From Desmodesmus armatus (lineage: Eukaryota; Chlorophyta; Chlorophyceae; Sphaeropleales; Scenedesmaceae): 64,000 nucleotides of DNA. Each line of letters starts with the position of its first letter. Within the stretch, counting starts at the first letter, position 1. A program made the translations under genes and the position numbers. The stretch lies in contig VIIQ02000827.1 in assembly GCA_007449985.2 (NCBI GenBank), forward strand, positions 372,001 through 436,000, given 5' to 3'. Shown piece by piece: positions 61,701 through 64,000 of this stretch. The notes below the pieces were generated by a model. It had not been told where the DNA came from and searched no databases. It was given only the letters and a program-made list of their open reading frames with translations.

Positions 61701-64000
61701 GGCTGTGTCGATGCAACGCGATGGCCAGAGGCTGTCACGGCCCACTGAGTTGGTGGTATGTCTGTTGGCTGACTCGTGTGCACCCAGGTGTGTGAGGTAG
61801 TGCTGCGACAGGGCCTAGCATTCACGCCACCCGAGGTGCAGGACACTGGCCTCAGCCCCAAATGCGTGCCGCAGGTATGTTTTCAATTAGGCAAGAGGGA
61901 CTGTTCATGGCCATACAGCAGTGCAATGTGCCCAGTTGTATATGACTGAAGCCAGGTGAAGCACACATGCTGACCGGGTACATTTCATATCCTAAGGACA
62001 GCAGGTGCGTCCTTGGCAGGATGGTGCAGCATTGCATTCGTAACAGACATACAGTTGAGTGTATGCGTTGGTGCGGCCTTGCACCCGCAACAGATATTCT
62101 GCGTCTGTGTGATTGGTGGGCTGTGCTGTGCAGGTCCTCAGCCACTGGCTGCAGCTGCTGAGGCAAGGGGAGCTGCTGTCACAGTTTGCAGTGCAGCTGC
62201 AGCAGCTGGTGGCACAGCGCTGCGGCACAGAGGGTGGCACCCAACAGGCTGCTGCAGTGGAGGCAGATCTGACAGGCAGAGACAGCAGCAGGGTGCAGCA
62301 GATGTGCCAGCAGCTGCTGCAGGAGGTGCAGACGCTGCTGCAGGTGCGCTGCTTTGCAGGATGCATCATGTTTGTGATGAGTGCAACGCTGCACAGCTCC
62401 CTGTGGGTGGATATGATGCTATAAGCTAGCATTGGCAGGAGAGACTTCCAGACAGGGCTTGCAAGTAGGTGTACATATGCAGGGCTTGCGTGCTGCCAGC
62501 CCCAACCCCACCTCATCGCTGTGGACCCGTGCTGGCGCCTGTCTTGGACCAGCATCACATCAGTGCGCCAAGGCTGTGCTGAGCCCTGTTGGTGCACCGC
62601 TGCTGCGTGTTGTTGCCGCTGGTGCTGCTCCTGCTGCTTGTTGCTGGCTCATGCTGCTGTTGCTGCTGCAGGTTGAGTCTGAGGCCGTGGCTGCTGCTGA
62701 CGTGTTGGGTGCTGCCAAGGGCCTGCTGGTCAGCCAGCCCGAGGGCCTGCTGCAGCGGCTGGTGCTGCAGGTGATGCAGCTGCTTCCAAGTTGGATGCAT
62801 TGGTTTGTCGTCCCTTGTCCATCTGCTGCAGCCTTTCGTTCCGCAATGCATTTGCAGCGTAGCTGCTTGTTCACTGTGTAACACTTCTTCCTTCTTGTCT
62901 GCAGGTGATGCAGCTGCTAGGTGTGGAGCGCCTGGAGGGGCTGCCTGCTGCCGTCAACAGGGTGAGCACACCATGAGGCTTGTGTGTGTCTGCGTGTGAC
63001 GGTGGCGATAGGCGCTGGTGGTGGGGAGTAATCCAGGTGTACACTGCACCAAGGGGTGGTGCGAATAGGCAACGAGTACATGCAGGGAAAGCCACAGGAG
63101 AACCAGTTTGGCTGTAGCAGGGGCTGAATGGGTGGCCACCAGGGAGTTGCAGGTTGAAGGCTGCCAGATGCACAACATTACTTCACGCAGGCAAACCGAT
63201 TGATGGAGCTGCCCCTGTGCAGTATCTGAGATACATGCAGACCCTGTTTTGCCGCCCCCGTCACGTATGCCTGTGCGCCACCAGCGCAGCTGCACATGTG
63301 GGTTAGAACCGAGAACAGGAGGACATTTGAGGGGGCATTCATGCAATCTGGATTGGGACTTGCATGTAGTCAAACACCCTGGTAGGACAGCCTCTCAACG
63401 CCAACGCGTGTGGGTGGGTGCGCCGTGCCCTGCAGGTGTACGTCCACTACAACGAGCTGCTCAACTTCCTGCGGGCGGTGGTCAGCCTGCTGTCATTGCC
63501 GTCTGATGCGGGGCCCAGCGCTGTTATGGCAGCACTGGCAAGGCTAGTGGAGCAGGCCGCTAGGTGGGTGTGGAGGTTCACAGCAGTATGCAGCAGTATG
63601 TGCATTTCGAAACAGTGCACACACAGCACCCAGTGGCGTTCAGGCCCCTGGCTACCTTGTGAGGTGTCAATGCTGAAAGTACGCCTTGCTCCTTGGGTCT
63701 CAAGTGCTGCTCATCTGTTGCAATGCGCTCCACAAGCCTTTGGTTGGCCCTGCACATCGTCCTGCTTCTTACGCCAACTTCTGATATGATTGTTGTGCTG
63801 TCACAGGCCCCCATCAATGGTCCGACAAGCTGCTGCAGAGCTGCAAGCGGCCGCAGGCATACAGCCAGCCGAGCAGCAGCACCAGCAGCAGCAGCAGCAG
63901 GGGGCTGACAGCCTGGCATCAGAGGCTGCAGCAGCAGCAGCAGCCAACCAGCTGGCCGGGCTGCTTGAGGCTCTAGGAGCTGTGAGTGAGCGGCAGGCGG
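52768..64000 (+). CDS. Giant coiled-coil protein (golgin- or centrosome-like), 3' end outside window
   Basis: Family not recognised. Exons: 52768-52804, 52890-54550, 54993-55145, 55561-55775, 56412-56630, 56951-57221, 57524-58204, 58502-58567, 58828-59023, 59095-59148, 59266-59372, 59604-59788, 60114-60254, 60532-60810, 61396-61506, 61788-61874, 62134-62343, 62672-62770, 62905-62961, 63436-63563 and 63807-63981. About 1700 residues are visible. After MDSEEDLTAFLAS comes a low-complexity Ala/Gln/Ser region of about 550 residues. Long heptad coiled coils follow (such as RDEVRRASRRSNTESSKLER, LRGDVHALQEELDNRP). A less repetitive helical part then has HVVEEFPRDVLVDIVQDMCI and LLVPSLKKIAAVAAAIPSVE, probably the conserved domain. 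Two phase-symmetric 72-bp candidate exons lie at 56148-56219 and 56272-56343. The frame shifts inside 60532-60810. Role inferred only from architecture. Confidence 0.78.
56027..56440 (+). repeat. Tandem array of exon/intron units (about 120-140 bp)
   Basis: Four related units follow one another: 56027-56147 (decayed, no clear acceptor), 56148-56271, 56272-56411, and the start of the long exon at 56412. Each of the last three begins after a TGCAG/TGTAG acceptor with a sequence coding for LRxxCERLESELS. Units two and three then run through GACAAG into AG|GTCATG. Confidence 0.85.
61632..61693 (+). repeat. Intronic tandem duplication, 31 bp x2
   Basis: Two copies of a unit starting CTGCTCGGTCCTGTATGCAT, differing at one base, lie in the intron before the 61788 exon. 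Confidence 0.9.

Overview
The window looks like nuclear DNA of a unicellular green alga, most likely a chlorophyte of the Chlorophyceae. This is inferred from many short exons with GTGAG/GTGCG donors and TGCAG acceptors, Gln- and Ala-rich low-complexity protein segments, TGTAA signals downstream of several genes, a plastid-type porphobilinogen deaminase with an N-terminal presequence, and a group I truncated haemoglobin. No operons, tRNAs, rRNAs or CRISPR arrays were seen. Gene models were built by hand by joining open frames across GT-AG introns. Most models close with a whole number of codons from ATG to stop, which supports them.

Layout, left to right. 1-378 (-): 5' part of an unknown gene running off the window. 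947-2733 (+): kinetochore protein Spc25. 3301-12375 (+): P4-type ATPase (phospholipid flippase), 19 exons, 1402 aa. 13673-15929 (+): truncated haemoglobin with an acylation-type N-terminus. 16774-19463 (+): secreted Cys-rich protein. 21327-22537: composite repeat carrying a near-identical copy of part of that Cys-rich gene. 26339-23249 (-): porphobilinogen deaminase (HEMC). 30507-26945 (-): eIF2B beta. 31074-35790 (+): ACT-domain Raf-like protein kinase (STY8/17/46 type). 39082-40833 (+): small EF-hand protein with a 0.5 kb microsatellite/polypyrimidine block in its last intron. 41882-45552 (+): SMYD-like SET-domain protein without a MYND finger. 52402-47006 (-): large secreted class 3 lipase carrying a Tyr/Pro/Gln and Ser-Gly repeat region. 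52768-64000+ (+): giant coiled-coil protein continuing past the window end.

The genes are mostly unrelated housekeeping and signalling functions, as expected of a nuclear chromosome. Short divergent spacers (roughly 365-570 bp) separate three head-to-head pairs: unknown/SPC25, EIF2B2/kinase and lipase/coiled-coil gene. The SET gene and the lipase converge.

The most unusual items are: the lipase fused to an extensin- or adhesive-like Tyr-rich repeat block; the gene-fragment capture between two direct repeats; and a tandem array of phase-symmetric 72-bp exons in the coiled-coil gene.
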